From positions 2,603,510 to 2,667,509 of the forward strand of contig NC_014150.1 of the NCBI RefSeq assembly GCF_000092845.1: 64,000 nucleotides of DNA, in the 5' to 3' direction. This document shows, piece by piece, positions 41,822-51,097 of this stretch (position 1 is the stretch's first letter; the number at the start of each line of letters is the position of its first letter). Source of the stretch: Brachyspira murdochii DSM 12563. Lineage in GTDB: Bacteria; Spirochaetota; Brachyspiria; Brachyspirales; Brachyspiraceae. The translations under genes were made by a program, and so were the position numbers. The notes under the pieces were generated by a model, which was given only the letters and a program-made list of their open reading frames with translations, was not told where the DNA came from and ran no database searches.

Positions 41822-43738
41822 ATGGCAGAAAAACAAATACTAAATTTTGAAGCCGAAACTAAACAAATATTAAATTTAATGGTGCATTCTATATACACTC
41901 ATAAAGAAATATTTTTAAGAGAGCTTATCTCAAATGCAAGCGATGCATTAGATAAAGCAAGATTTGAATCTATAACAAACGGCGATAAATACCCAGACAT
42001 AGATAATTTAAGAATAAAAATAGATACAGATGAACAAAACAGAACTCTAACCATTCAGGATAACGGTATCGGTATGACTAGAGAAGATGTTATCAATAAT
42101 ATAGGTTCTATTGCAAGAAGCGGTACTAAAGCATTTTTGGAAAGAATACAGAAAGATAAAGAAGCATCAAAAGAAAGCGGTATTGATTTGATAGGGCAGT
42201 TCGGAGTTGGTTTTTACTCTGCTTTTATGGTTGCTGATAATATTGTAATAGAGACAAAGCATGCCGACAGTGATAAAGGCGTACGCTGGGAAAGTAACGG
42301 AGACGGTTCTTACTCTGTGGAAGATATTGATAAACAAGACAGAGGAACTAAAATTATATTAAAATTAAAAGGAAAAGATGAAAAATTAGAGGAAGAAGGT
42401 TTTATTGATGATGATTACTGCAATAAATATACATTAGAGCGTTTAATACATAAATATTCTAATTATGTTCATTATCCTATAGTTATGGACATGCCTATAC
42501 CTAAAAAAGACGAAAAAGAAGTTCAGCAGTATGAAGAGAAAACTATTAACTCTATGATAAGTATATGGCAGAAATCAAAAAGCGATGTTAAGCCGGAAGA
42601 GTATAATGAGTTTTATAAAGAGCATTTTCATGATTATGCTGATCCTTTTGAGGTTATACATACTAAAGCTGAAGGTACTATAGAGTATACGGCACTTTTA
42701 TTTATACCTTCAAAAGCTCCTTTCAATTTCCTTCACCCAGATTTTGAAAGAGGACTTGAACTTTATTCAAGAAATGTATTTATAATGAGTAAATGTAAGG
42801 ACTTACTTCCAGAGTATTTAAAATTTGTAAGAGGATTAGTTGATTCTCCAGATTTCTCACTTAATATTTCAAGAGAGATTTTGCAGCACAGCACTCAATT
42901 AAAAAGAATAGCTTCTAATGTTGAAAAGAAAGTTCTTGATACTTTGGAAAATATGCTTAAAAATGACAGAAAAAAATATGAGAAATTCTTTAAAGAGTTT
43001 GGTGAATCTATCAAAATAGGAATATATTCTGATTTCAGTAAAAAAGATAAACTTGCAAATCTATTGTTATTTGAATCTTCTAGTACAGCAGAAGGAGAAT
43101 ATACAACATTAGCAGAATATAAATCAAGAATGAAAGAAGGTCAGGAGTTTATATATTATGCTGCTGCCAAAGATAAATCAGCTATAGAAAAACTTCCTCA
43201 TATGGAAGGAATGAAAGAGAAAGGCTATGAAGTATTATATTTTACTGACAGAGTAGATGAGTTTATGGTTAGTATGATGAGAGAGTTTGACGGTACTAAA
43301 CTTCACTCTATACTTCAAGCTGATAATTCTGAAAATAAAGATGAAAACAAAGACAGTGCAAGCAAAGAAGTTCTTAATGCTATAAAAGATGTATTAGGTG
43401 CTGATAAAGTTGCTGAAGTAAGAGAGACTAACAGACTTAAAGAGAGTGTTGTTTGTCTGTCAAATAAAGAGGATTCTATCAGCTTTAATATGGCTAAAGT
43501 TTTGGCTGAAACTGGAAATAATATGTTTGGTATGAAGCCGGAAAGAGTATTAGAAATTAATACTTCTCATGATGTTTTCAAGGCTATAGAAAAAGAATAC
43601 AATGAAAATAAAGTTTCAGAGCTTTTCAAAGAGTACAGCGAGCTTTTATATGATGAGGCATGTATACTTGAAGGACTTCCTCTTGAAGACCCAAAATTAT
43701 TTGCAAGCAGAATGAGCAAATTAATGCTTAAGTTATAA
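41822..43738 (+). CDS. htpG: Chaperone HtpG (bacterial Hsp90)
   Basis: The 638-residue protein has the GHKL ATP-binding motifs: ELISNASDALDKARFE (near residue 35), DNGIGMTREDV (near 80), GSIARSGTKAFLE and IGQFGVGFYSAFMVAD (near 128). The middle domain includes the LYSRNVFIMSKCKDLLPEYLKFVRGLVDSPDFSLNISRE stretch, and the C-terminal domain ends in SRMSKLMLKL. It is complete. An AAGGAG site sets the start. I saw no CIRCE element upstream, so HrcA control is not indicated. Confidence 0.97.
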   Translation: MAEKQILNFEAETKQILNLMVHSIYTHKEIFLRELISNASDALDKARFESITNGDKYPDIDNLRIKIDTDEQNRTLTIQDNGIGMTREDVINNIGSIARSGTKAFLERIQKDKEASKESGIDLIGQFGVGFYSAFMVADNIVIETKHADSDKGVRWESNGDGSYSVEDIDKQDRGTKIILKLKGKDEKLEEEGFIDDDYCNKYTLERLIHKYSNYVHYPIVMDMPIPKKDEKEVQQYEEKTINSMISIWQKSKSDVKPEEYNEFYKEHFHDYADPFEVIHTKAEGTIEYTALLFIPSKAPFNFLHPDFERGLELYSRNVFIMSKCKDLLPEYLKFVRGLVDSPDFSLNISREILQHSTQLKRIASNVEKKVLDTLENMLKNDRKKYEKFFKEFGESIKIGIYSDFSKKDKLANLLLFESSSTAEGEYTTLAEYKSRMKEGQEFIYYAAAKDKSAIEKLPHMEGMKEKGYEVLYFTDRVDEFMVSMMREFDGTKLHSILQADNSENKDENKDSASKEVLNAIKDVLGADKVAEVRETNRLKESVVCLSNKEDSISFNMAKVLAETGNNMFGMKPERVLEINTSHDVFKAIEKEYNENKVSELFKEYSELLYDEACILEGLPLEDPKLFASRMSKLMLKL

Positions 43739-44044
43739 AAAATGTTTAATTAATTAAAATTGATAACTGATTAGAAATAGTTAGTTTATCAAAAACTTTA
43801 ATAAAGGACCTAAGTTTCAATACTTAGGTCTTTTTATTTTTTGTAATTTATTTTAAATCTCCACTTTTAAATTTATAGCTTTATTTGACCTATTAATTTT
43901 ATTTATATTTAATACTCACATCCGCTCAAATGCTTTTTATTTATGCACTGCACGCGTTAAAATAAATTTATAGCAACAACTATAATTATAACTGTCTTTT
44001 TATTTTTAGAGTAAATTTAACTCGTGGTTTAAAATTTTGTATTT
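43739..44044. other. Intergenic segment with htpG terminator and possible repeat pieces
   Basis: At 43807-43830 a stem GACCTAAG/CTTAGGTC followed by TTTTT is the htpG terminator. The rest is non-coding. Short GC-containing words such as GCACGCGTTAAAAT (about 43960) and TCGTGGTTTAAAATTTT (about 44022) stand out and look like fragments of dispersed elements, but I cannot match them to a second copy inside the window. Confidence 0.6.
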
Positions 44045-44722
44045 TTATCTAAAGAAAGATGCATATCTATAAGCTATTTGTATTCCTAAATCTAAATTTC
44101 CGTATGCCTCTCCTTTTGTAATCTCAGGCAGATCAACGTTATTAAGATTAAATCCCCAATCATAACCTAGATATAATCCAATAGCTATAGCCATATCCTC
44201 TCTGAAGAATATATTATAATCAGCTAAAAATTTTAAATATGTTCTTGGAGTACTTTTACCATTTGAAGAGTAATCTTTTCCTTTGTATTGTATTGTAAGA
44301 CCTGGTCCTAAAGATAGTCTTATTCCTATGTCAAGTCCCAAAGAAAAATCTCCTATATAAACTTTGGGCATTCCTCCAAAAGTGATAGAATTAGCTTCAT
44401 AAATATAATTAATATTTACATTATTTTTATGTATACTTGTTTTATTATATGAATAAGAAAAAGTACCTAAAAAACTCATACTCACTAAATCACTTATTCC
44501 TAAATAATATCCTAATCCTATACCAACACCGCTTTGAAAATTTACTTCATTTCCTGTAGGCTCATATTTAGGAATGTTTCCATGCGGAATCATTATCCCC
44601 ATTCCTATTGGTACATTAATATTAAAATCAAGCCCATGTCTTATCATTATTGGATACAGCTTATTAGAAGCAGTTAATATTATAAGCAATAGAAATACTA
44701 TCATATAATTTCTTTTTATCAT
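44045..44722 (-). CDS. Outer membrane beta-barrel protein, paralogue of the gene at 9516
   Basis: The 225-residue product has an N-terminal signal anchor (YMIVFLLLIILTASN) and alternating strands: FNINVPIGMGIMIP, GIGLGYYLGISDLVSM, FGGMPKVYIGDFSLGLDIGI, LADYNIFFREDMAIAIGLYLGYDWG. Similar blocks in the same order occur in the protein at 9516-10148. The end, IAYRYASFFR, has aromatic residues but ends in Arg. GGAGA precedes the ATG. It lies 23 bp after the PepSY-like gene and is probably co-transcribed with it. No palindromic operator is seen here, so regulation of the two paralogues differs. Confidence 0.7.
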   Translation of the reverse strand: MIKRNYMIVFLLLIILTASNKLYPIMIRHGLDFNINVPIGMGIMIPHGNIPKYEPTGNEVNFQSGVGIGLGYYLGISDLVSMSFLGTFSYSYNKTSIHKNNVNINYIYEANSITFGGMPKVYIGDFSLGLDIGIRLSLGPGLTIQYKGKDYSSNGKSTPRTYLKFLADYNIFFREDMAIAIGLYLGYDWGFNLNNVDLPEITKGEAYGNLDLGIQIAYRYASFFR

Positions 44723-44745
44723 ACTATCTCCAATATATTAATATT

Positions 44746-45171
44746 TTAATCATCAAATTTCTGACCTAGAAGCTGTCCATTATTTGAATCTATATAAAGT
44801 TTCATCATATTATTAAGCTTTATTTCATAAAGATTCCATTTTCTTTTTATTTTTGTTACCACATTATTTGGATATGTTTTTAATACAGTATTTGCTACAT
44901 ACTGCGGGAGTATATTTAAAGGTAATGCAGTGTAATTTCCTTCTATTTCTTTTAAATCCCCATTTCTAAAAAACTCTATTTCTACTCCGTTATCCAAAGC
45001 TATTTCATAAGTTTTTCTGTCCATTTCAGCATAAATAATGGAATTGTTTGGAAAATAACTTTTTACAAACTGAAGTATATTATTCGGCAGTTGATTTGGT
45101 GCAATATATATTTCATCAGCGTATACTGCCGCCGCCGCTATAAAAAATAACAGTATTATTTTTTTATTCAT
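44746..45171 (-). CDS. Periplasmic PepSY-like (DUF2874) protein
   Basis: The 141-residue protein has a signal peptide (MNKKIILLFFIAAAAVYA, cleavage near residue 18) and two copies of the PepSY-like motif: FVKSYFPNNSIIYAEMDRKTYEIALDNGVEIEFFRNGDLKEIEG and VLKTYPNNVVTKIKRKWNLYEIKLNNMMKLYIDSNNGQLLG, shown here in outline. Each repeat is about 55 residues. Such proteins are found in the envelope of Bacteroidetes and spirochaetes; the function is unknown. It is the first gene of a two-gene unit with the beta-barrel gene, suggesting they act together in the envelope. Confidence 0.8.
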   Translation of the reverse strand: MNKKIILLFFIAAAAVYADEIYIAPNQLPNNILQFVKSYFPNNSIIYAEMDRKTYEIALDNGVEIEFFRNGDLKEIEGNYTALPLNILPQYVANTVLKTYPNNVVTKIKRKWNLYEIKLNNMMKLYIDSNNGQLLGQKFDD

Positions 45172-45715
45172 GTTTCCTCTTGTTTTTATATTTTATGTTT
45201 TCTTTATATTAGCATTTCTGCAAAATATATAATTATCTAAATTAATAATATTTTTATAATATCAGTCTTTATATTTCAATAAAGTTCTTTTCTATACAAT
45301 TCTATACAATTTTTGTGTATTTAAAAAAATTACTTTACTATTTTATTCAATGTACTATTTGAATTAAAATTTATTATAATTTCATATATTTTATTTAATT
45401 TATACTTTGCAGATATATTATTATAATTAAAATAATATTTAATAAAGTTTTTTTTATACAATATTTTAATATATGAAACTAAATATTTACATAAAAGTAA
45501 AAATATAAGTATTATTATAAAAAATATTTTAATCATTGCATTTATTGTAATTATTTTATACATATTGCACTTACTTATATAAATATAACAAAAATTTTTA
45601 TAAATATCAATTAAATATCAGTAAAATAATAATTAAAAAAATTAAAATAATCTGGTAATTAATAAAAAATAATATAAAATATATAAATATCTAATTTCTT
45701 TTTTGGGTAATTATT
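45172..45715. other. Long AT-rich intergenic region with no supported gene
   Basis: This stretch of 544 bp is extremely AT-rich. A minus-strand frame of 77 codons (45563-45330) would give a peptide of almost only Ile, Lys, Asn, Phe, Tyr and Leu, with a weak ribosome site, so it is probably chance. Repeats such as CAATTCTATACAATT near 45298 are short. Promoters for the PepSY-like gene (minus) and for the HD gene (plus) should lie here but have no clear consensus. Confidence 0.5.
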
Positions 45716-47154
45716 ATGATAATAGATTTAAAAAAATATATGTCTGTAACATTATCACATATAAAGACCTGTATTAATAGTATAATAGAGAAACAATTTG
45801 ATATTATACTTGTTAGTGAGATGGTATATTAAGTTTTATTCCATACGATAAAGCAGAAGAAGTTTTTAAATCTTTAGAGAATAACAGTTATCTTGATAAA
45901 TGCACGATTTATATAAATAAACAGTTCAGTAATATTATTGGAACACAGGAGAGTATAGATTTAAATAAACAGCATGCAGATATACATGATATTGATATAT
46001 TTTATAAGCTATATAAAAATTGTATATTTGAAACGGATAAAGAATATTATAATGCTCATTTCAAAGAATTAATATCTATAAGGCATGTTGAAAGAATAGA
46101 ATATTTAAAAAATTTATTTAATAAATTGAAAATGTTTATTTCTCAAAGTAAATTAGATTTAGAGCTTGCCAAATTAATAGGAAATATTTTAACAGATATA
46201 GGTATTATAGAACGTTTAAATCTTATATATCATTTGAACTATATAAAACAAAACAGCATATCCAGCTTAAAAGATTATCAGAATGTTAAGAAAGATGATC
46301 TTATATTTGCTGATATTATAGGTACTATAGTTAATTTGCTTGAAAAAGAGTATGAAACTTTTGGCATATTCAATAATTTATCTTCTTTCATCGATGATAA
46401 TGTCATATCGCACAGCAACAGAGTTTTTGTTATGATGGTTGAATTTCTTCATTACTATAATGAGGAGATATCAAGAGGCATAGCTTCAAAACTAAGGGTT
46501 GATTATAGAAGAAAATATTATTCTTTTTTCAATGATATAGGAATGAAATTTCATCTTCTTACTAAGGCAGATAGGATAGAAGATATATCAAGAGTAGGAT
46601 TTAGAAAAATCGAACAAAATGAAATAAAATATTATGCAAGGGCGGCATTTTGGCATGATATAGCTCTTGTAGATGTTTTGCCTAATATTCCTATTATTGA
46701 AAATAATGAAGGAGACACACATGCTATATTGGGCTTTAATCTTTTAAAATACTGTATGGCACAAAATGAATATACGTATACTACAGTAGGACTTCATCAT
46801 GAATATTATGGATTTGGATACGGAATATTTATGAATATGTATAATAAGCAGTTTGCCAATAAAAATTTTAATAATATAGAACATATATTAACTTATGATC
46901 CTAGTGATATTAATAGTTTATTAGCCTTATCATATTTTCCGGCTAAGGTATTAGAAATAGTAGATTCTTATGATAGTTTGTATATGAAATTCTCAAAAAA
47001 TAAAGAGATAGGGAATATACCAAATGAAGTTATTTCTTTTATGTATGAAAATTTTTTGGAAAATAATATAAAAATAGATCCAATAATTTTCCATATATTT
47101 ATAAAATATTTGGAAAATGTTAGGAATGCTCCTATATATGATTGTCCTTTATAA
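45716..47154 (+). pseudogene. HD-GYP-like phosphodiesterase gene with a frameshift near its 5' end
   Basis: The ATG at 45716 opens 38 codons (MIIDLKKYMSVTLSHIK...LVSEMVY) before a stop at 45830-45832. The following codons in another frame read DGILSFIPYDKAEEVFKSLENN and continue without a stop to 47154. Restoring a single A in AGTGAGATGG gives VSEDGILSFIPYDKAEE, so a one-base deletion is the simplest cause. The body contains SHSNRVFVMMVEF, FWHDIALVDVLPNIP (the HD pair, near 46654), THAILGFNLL, and TVGLHHEYYGFGYG, as in HD-GYP cyclic-di-GMP phosphodiesterases, though the GYP-type motif is altered. A protein from 46126 (342 residues) could still be made and keeps the HD domain. Confidence 0.65.
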
Positions 47155-47177
47155 TTAGTAAAAATTAATTATACTGC

Positions 47178-47221
47178 TTGACAATTTACGAAAATCTTAT
47201 ATTCTTATTATAAAGATTTTC
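47178..47221 (+). promoter_or_regulatory. Promoter of the sigma factor gene overlapping a hairpin
   Basis: TTGACA (47178-47183), a 16-bp spacer and TATTCT (47200-47205). A stem GAAAATCTT/AAGATTTTC (47190-47198 and 47213-47221) brackets the -10 and is followed by a T-rich stretch, so it may be the terminator of the upstream HD gene. Confidence 0.55.
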
Positions 47222-47260
47222 TGTTTTTGTTATAAAATGTTTGTATTTTAGGGAAAGTAA

Positions 47261-48190
47261 TTGTTAAAAAAAGATGTTAATCAAGAGTATAAAGGACCTG
47301 TGAGCGTATATTTAAAGCAAATAGGTGAAATAAGAAGACTCTCTAAGGAAGAAGAATTGGATTTATGGCAGCGTCTTGAAGTCTGCCGAGATAAAAAGGC
47401 TTTGCTTTTAGAAAAAGAAGATGAAGAATCAAAAAAAGAGCTTGAATCTTTAGAAAAAGAAATTGATTCTATACAGCATAAACTTGTCAAATCAAATTTA
47501 AGATTGGTAATAAGCATAGCCAAAAGATACTATAACAGCGGAGTACCTTTTATAGATATTATAGATGAAGGCAATATTGGTCTTATAGAGGCAGTAAAAA
47601 GATTTGAATATAAAAAAGGGTTTAAATTTTCTACTTACGGTGTTTGGTGGATAAAACAGAGCATAGTAAAAGAAATATCAAGCAAAAGGCATATTATACG
47701 ATTTCCTATGCATATAGCTAGATTAATAAAAAAAAGCATACAAACTTCAAAAGTTTTAACTCAAAAGCTAGGACGTGAGCCTACTACTGATGAAATAGCC
47801 AAAGAGATGAAGATAGACAGAAAAACTCTTTCTTATATAATGATATTCACTCAGGATACAGCAAGTGTCGATTCATTTTTTAAAAACTCTGATAATAATG
47901 ATATGACTTCTATAATAGAAGATAAAAACTTCCCTTCTCCTCATCAAAAGGCATTTATGGACAGTCTCAGAGATACATTGACTGAAGCTTTAAAATGTTT
48001 AGATGAAAAAGAGAGAACAGTTATTATTTCAAGATTTGGTTTGTATGGAAAGGAAGCAAAAACTCTTGAAGATACGGGTAAAGAATTGAATATCACCCGT
48101 GAGAGAGTAAGGCAGATTCAGATAAAAGCTATTAAGAAACTTGCGGGGCTTAATTTATCCAAAGAATTAAAAAGTTTCTTGTGGGATTAA
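47261..48190 (+). CDS. RNA polymerase sigma factor, sigma-70 group 2 type
   Basis: The 309-residue protein has regions 1.2 to 4 but lacks region 1.1 and the long non-conserved insert of RpoD. Region 1.2: PVSVYLKQIGEIRRLSKEEE. Region 2: SNLRLVISIAKRYYNSGVPFIDIIDEGNIGLIEAV and FKFSTYGVWWIKQSI. Region 3: RFPMHIARLIKKS. Region 4: TLEDTGKELNITRERVRQIQIKAIKKL. The YGVWWIKQS form differs from the usual YATWWIRQA of primary factors, so this is probably an alternative, RpoS-like factor. It begins with TTG after AGGGAAAG; there is no ATG before region 1.2, which may keep expression low. Confidence 0.88.
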   Translation: MLKKDVNQEYKGPVSVYLKQIGEIRRLSKEEELDLWQRLEVCRDKKALLLEKEDEESKKELESLEKEIDSIQHKLVKSNLRLVISIAKRYYNSGVPFIDIIDEGNIGLIEAVKRFEYKKGFKFSTYGVWWIKQSIVKEISSKRHIIRFPMHIARLIKKSIQTSKVLTQKLGREPTTDEIAKEMKIDRKTLSYIMIFTQDTASVDSFFKNSDNNDMTSIIEDKNFPSPHQKAFMDSLRDTLTEALKCLDEKERTVIISRFGLYGKEAKTLEDTGKELNITRERVRQIQIKAIKKLAGLNLSKELKSFLWD

Positions 48191-48289
48191 TTTTATTTAT
48201 CAAATAATACAATAAATTCTTTTTTTTATTAAACAATTTCTAATTTTACCGAAAAATTAATATATAAATAAAATCATGGATGGAATTTT

Positions 48290-49162
48290 ATGTCTAACGA
48301 AATGAAAGCAAAATTAAAACCAATTATCATTATAGTAATAGTTCTTGTAATTCTAGCTGCAGGTTTCTTTATTGCAAAAAGCATACTAAGCAGCAGAAAT
48401 ATACCTATATTTGATTTTACACAAAATGAAACAAATGGTATGCCTGAAGATACAATTACAACAGATGATATATTCGGCGAAGATATAACACCTGAAGAAA
48501 AAGACTTCTTAGCAACTAATAATACAATAACACCGGATAATACTAATAGTAATGTTCAGACAAATAAAGATTCTTCTATAAATCTGTCAGGAAATGGTTT
48601 GTATGAAGTAAATACAAATAATATACCGGATATACCTCCTTCTTCAAAACCAAATAATAATAGAGGAAGTTCTGCTTATACTTATAATACAGAAAATACA
48701 GTATTGGTAACCACTTCCAATACTTTAAGACCGAACAATAATGCAATGACAGTATTAGATGATAATACTAATCAATCTGTTAGAATAAGTTCATTCATTA
48801 TAAACTATAATGACAGATTTGTGGCAAGCAGAAATAATCCTCTTTTAATAACTTTGGCTGTAAAAACACCTCCTGAAGCAAGATATGCTAAAATAAGAGT
48901 GTATGCTAGAAAAATAGATAACAATTACAATATATTAAGCAGAGATTTAGTATTCTATTTGCCTAAAATATATGTACTTGATGGTCAGGCTCAGACACAG
49001 TTCTATTTTGCTGGAAGAATGTCATCAGGAAGCCGCTATCTTACTAAAGGCAGATATTTACTATATGCTGAGGCTGAAATTACTGATGCTAATGGAATGT
49101 CCGTTGGAAAAACTGGAAGATATCCTCTTCCTAAATGGAATTACGTTGTAACTTTAGAGTAG
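48290..49162 (+). CDS. Single-span membrane protein with a beta-rich extracytoplasmic domain
   Basis: I do not recognise this family. The 290-residue protein has a short cytoplasmic start, one membrane helix (PIIIIVIVLVILAAGFFIA, residues 12-30), a Asn/Thr/Asp/Pro-rich linker to about residue 160, and a C-terminal domain of about 125 residues with regular beta strands (IRISSFIINYNDRFV, LLITLAVKTPPEARYAKIRVYARK, LTKGRYLLYAEAEITDANG) that resembles an immunoglobulin-like sandwich. It probably faces the periplasm. It is downstream of the sigma factor gene with a 99-bp gap and has its own terminator. Confidence 0.76.
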   Translation: MSNEMKAKLKPIIIIVIVLVILAAGFFIAKSILSSRNIPIFDFTQNETNGMPEDTITTDDIFGEDITPEEKDFLATNNTITPDNTNSNVQTNKDSSINLSGNGLYEVNTNNIPDIPPSSKPNNNRGSSAYTYNTENTVLVTTSNTLRPNNNAMTVLDDNTNQSVRISSFIINYNDRFVASRNNPLLITLAVKTPPEARYAKIRVYARKIDNNYNILSRDLVFYLPKIYVLDGQAQTQFYFAGRMSSGSRYLTKGRYLLYAEAEITDANGMSVGKTGRYPLPKWNYVVTLE

Positions 49163-49183
49163 ATTTTTTTATTAATAGATTGA

Positions 49184-49219
49184 AGCTCTGGTATCTTATA
49201 AAGATATCAGAGCTTTTTA
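49184..49219 (+). terminator. Intrinsic terminator of the membrane protein gene
   Basis: Stem AGCTCTGGTATCTT/AAGATATCAGAGCT (49184-49197 and 49201-49214), with one mismatch, is followed by TTTTTATATTTTTG. Confidence 0.85.
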
Positions 49220-49506
49220 TATTTTTGTTATTACAAATTAAAAATATATAAATATTATTTTATGCTTTAAAATATTATGAATATAGTATGACATTGCTTA
49301 TAAATTAAAAATACAGTATAGTTATTGCAGTAATGTTTCATCAATATAAAATAAAACTGGGCATATGCCTGAAATATATACAGCATAAATAAATTTATAC
49401 ATTTAAATTTAATTGCATACAAAAATGAAAAAGCTATGGTTATAAAACATTTACTTAAATTTGATTATATTATAGAATATAATAAATTATTTAAGGTTTT
49501 TTTATT
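49220..49506. other. Intergenic region upstream of dapF, nothing definite
   Basis: Very AT-rich DNA with a small palindrome GGGCATATGCC at about 49359 and no consensus promoter or RNA structure I can support. The dapF promoter should be in its last 80 bp, where TATAGAATATAATAAA near 49470 could supply a -10. Confidence 0.4.
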
Positions 49507-50346
49507 ATGATATTGAATTTTACAAAAATGCATGGCATAGGAAATGATTATATTTATGTAGATTGTTTCAAAGAAAAGTTTACAGTAGAAGATGCTATGA
49601 AATATTCCCCTATATTGAGCCATAGACATTATTCTATAGGAGCAGACGGGATTATACTTATAATGCCTTCTGATAAAGCAGATGTTCAAATGAGAATGTT
49701 TAATTATGACGGCTCTGAAAGTGAGATGTGCGGTAATGGTATAAGGTGTGTGGCAAAATATGCTTATGATAAAGGAATAAGTAAAAATAACCCTATGAAA
49801 ATAGAGACTTTGAGAGGTATATTAGACGCAAAACTTTTTATAAAAGATAATGAAGCTGATAGCGTTGAAATAAATATGGACTCTCCTATACTTGAGGGCT
49901 TAAAAATACCTACTACTATAGATAAAAATGTGATAATAGATGAGCCTATAACTTTTAATGGTAAAACATATTATTTTACCTGTGTTTCTATGGGAAATCC
50001 TCATACAGTTATATTTGTAGATGATGTTTCTAATATGGATATTGCTGATATAGGAAACTATATTGAAAACAACACTATATTTCCAAACAGAACTAATGTA
50101 GAGTTTGTAGAAGTAATAAATAGGGGTGAGGTTAAGCAAAGAACTTGGGAGAGAGGAAGCGGCGAAACTTTAGCCTGCGGTACTGGGGCATCAGCTGTAT
50201 GTGTTGCCGGATTTATAAGTAAAAGAACAGATAATATTATACTTAATCATCTTTTGGGGGGCGATTTAATATTAAGATATGAAAATAACAGCGTATTTAT
50301 GAGAGGAGAGGCTAGATACTCTTTTGAAGGCTCTGTTAAATTGTAA
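49507..50346 (+). CDS. dapF: Diaminopimelate epimerase
   Basis: The enzyme makes meso-diaminopimelate for peptidoglycan and lysine synthesis. The 279-residue protein has both catalytic cysteines: SEMCGNGIRC near residue 76 and SGETLACGTGASAV near residue 225, plus TKMHGIGNDYIYVD at the start and PHTVIFVDDV in the middle. It is complete. A TAAGG ribosome site is only moderately strong. No other dap gene is adjacent. Confidence 0.95.
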   Translation: MILNFTKMHGIGNDYIYVDCFKEKFTVEDAMKYSPILSHRHYSIGADGIILIMPSDKADVQMRMFNYDGSESEMCGNGIRCVAKYAYDKGISKNNPMKIETLRGILDAKLFIKDNEADSVEINMDSPILEGLKIPTTIDKNVIIDEPITFNGKTYYFTCVSMGNPHTVIFVDDVSNMDIADIGNYIENNTIFPNRTNVEFVEVINRGEVKQRTWERGSGETLACGTGASAVCVAGFISKRTDNIILNHLLGGDLILRYENNSVFMRGEARYSFEGSVKL

Positions 50347-50489
50347 AAAATGTATAAAAATATTAAAGATAATGTAAAAAAATTGTATTTTGTTATGACA
50401 TTTTTGAAAAAAATGTTAATTTTAAAGTATATAATAATTATCTTTTTTGCAGTTTATATATAAGCATATTTTAGCTAAGAGGGGGGTGT

Positions 50490-51050
50490 ATGAAAAGAAC
50501 GGTTATAATATTGGTTTTATTTCTTTGTAATTTAAATCTTGAAACGCATAATTTTAATATAAATGATTATTCTTTTCCTTCTAATGATTGGGTTACTTTA
50601 ATAAAAGATGTTTCAAATCATTATAATCAGGACTTTTGGTTTATAAAAGATGTGTTTGATGTTTGCGTTAACTATAATGTAGACCCTCTTTTAATGGTTG
50701 CTTTAATAAAAGTTGAAAGCAGCTTTATTCCTACAGCTTTATCCAAAAAAAATGCATACGGATATTGTCAGATAACACCCATTGCTAATGAAGATGTAGA
50801 TCCTTCACTAAACAGATATAATGCAAGAGATAATATTATACTTGGTGTAAGATTTATAGATAAACTATTAGATAGATTTGATGGTGATATAATAAAGTCT
50901 TTAAGATATTATAATGCCGGAAATAATTACGATGAATACGGAGAATCTTATGCAGAAAGTATAAGATATGAATATACAAATATGGTTAGCCTTTATGTTA
51001 AAGATGAAAGTTCATACGGAAATATATACAGAAAAGAGGTCTTTGAATAA
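50490..51050 (+). CDS. Secreted lytic transglycosylase, SLT domain
   Basis: The 186-residue protein has an N-terminal signal-like segment (MKRTVIILVLFLCNL) and an SLT domain. The catalytic Glu is in LMVALIKVESSFIPTAL (near residue 75), followed by KKNAYGYCQITP, the motif that replaces the usual xGLMQxxP, then NIILGVRFIDKLLDRF and SLRYYNAGNNY. It cleaves glycan strands of peptidoglycan. The site GAGGGGGGTGT before the ATG is an unusually G-rich ribosome site. It converges on flgG, so it could help insert the flagellar rod, although that is inference from position. Confidence 0.86.
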   Translation: MKRTVIILVLFLCNLNLETHNFNINDYSFPSNDWVTLIKDVSNHYNQDFWFIKDVFDVCVNYNVDPLLMVALIKVESSFIPTALSKKNAYGYCQITPIANEDVDPSLNRYNARDNIILGVRFIDKLLDRFDGDIIKSLRYYNAGNNYDEYGESYAESIRYEYTNMVSLYVKDESSYGNIYRKEVFE

Positions 51051-51072
51051 TATAAAATCAAGACCTCTTAAT
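51035..51072 (-). terminator. Possible terminator of flgG inside the 3' end of the transglycosylase gene
   Basis: Arms AGAGGTCTT (51035-51043) and AAGACCTCT (51060-51068). On the minus strand it is followed by TTTTC. The left arm lies in the coding end of the transglycosylase gene, so the convergent transcripts overlap. Confidence 0.5.
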
Positions 51073-51097
51073 ATATAATTACTAGTTATTAAAAAAA

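Noticed and set aside
45330-45563. Minus-strand 77-codon frame with a hydrophobic start
   Set aside because: Composition is almost only Ile, Lys, Asn, Phe, Tyr and Leu, as expected of chance frames in this AT-rich DNA; the ribosome site is weak and no family is visible.
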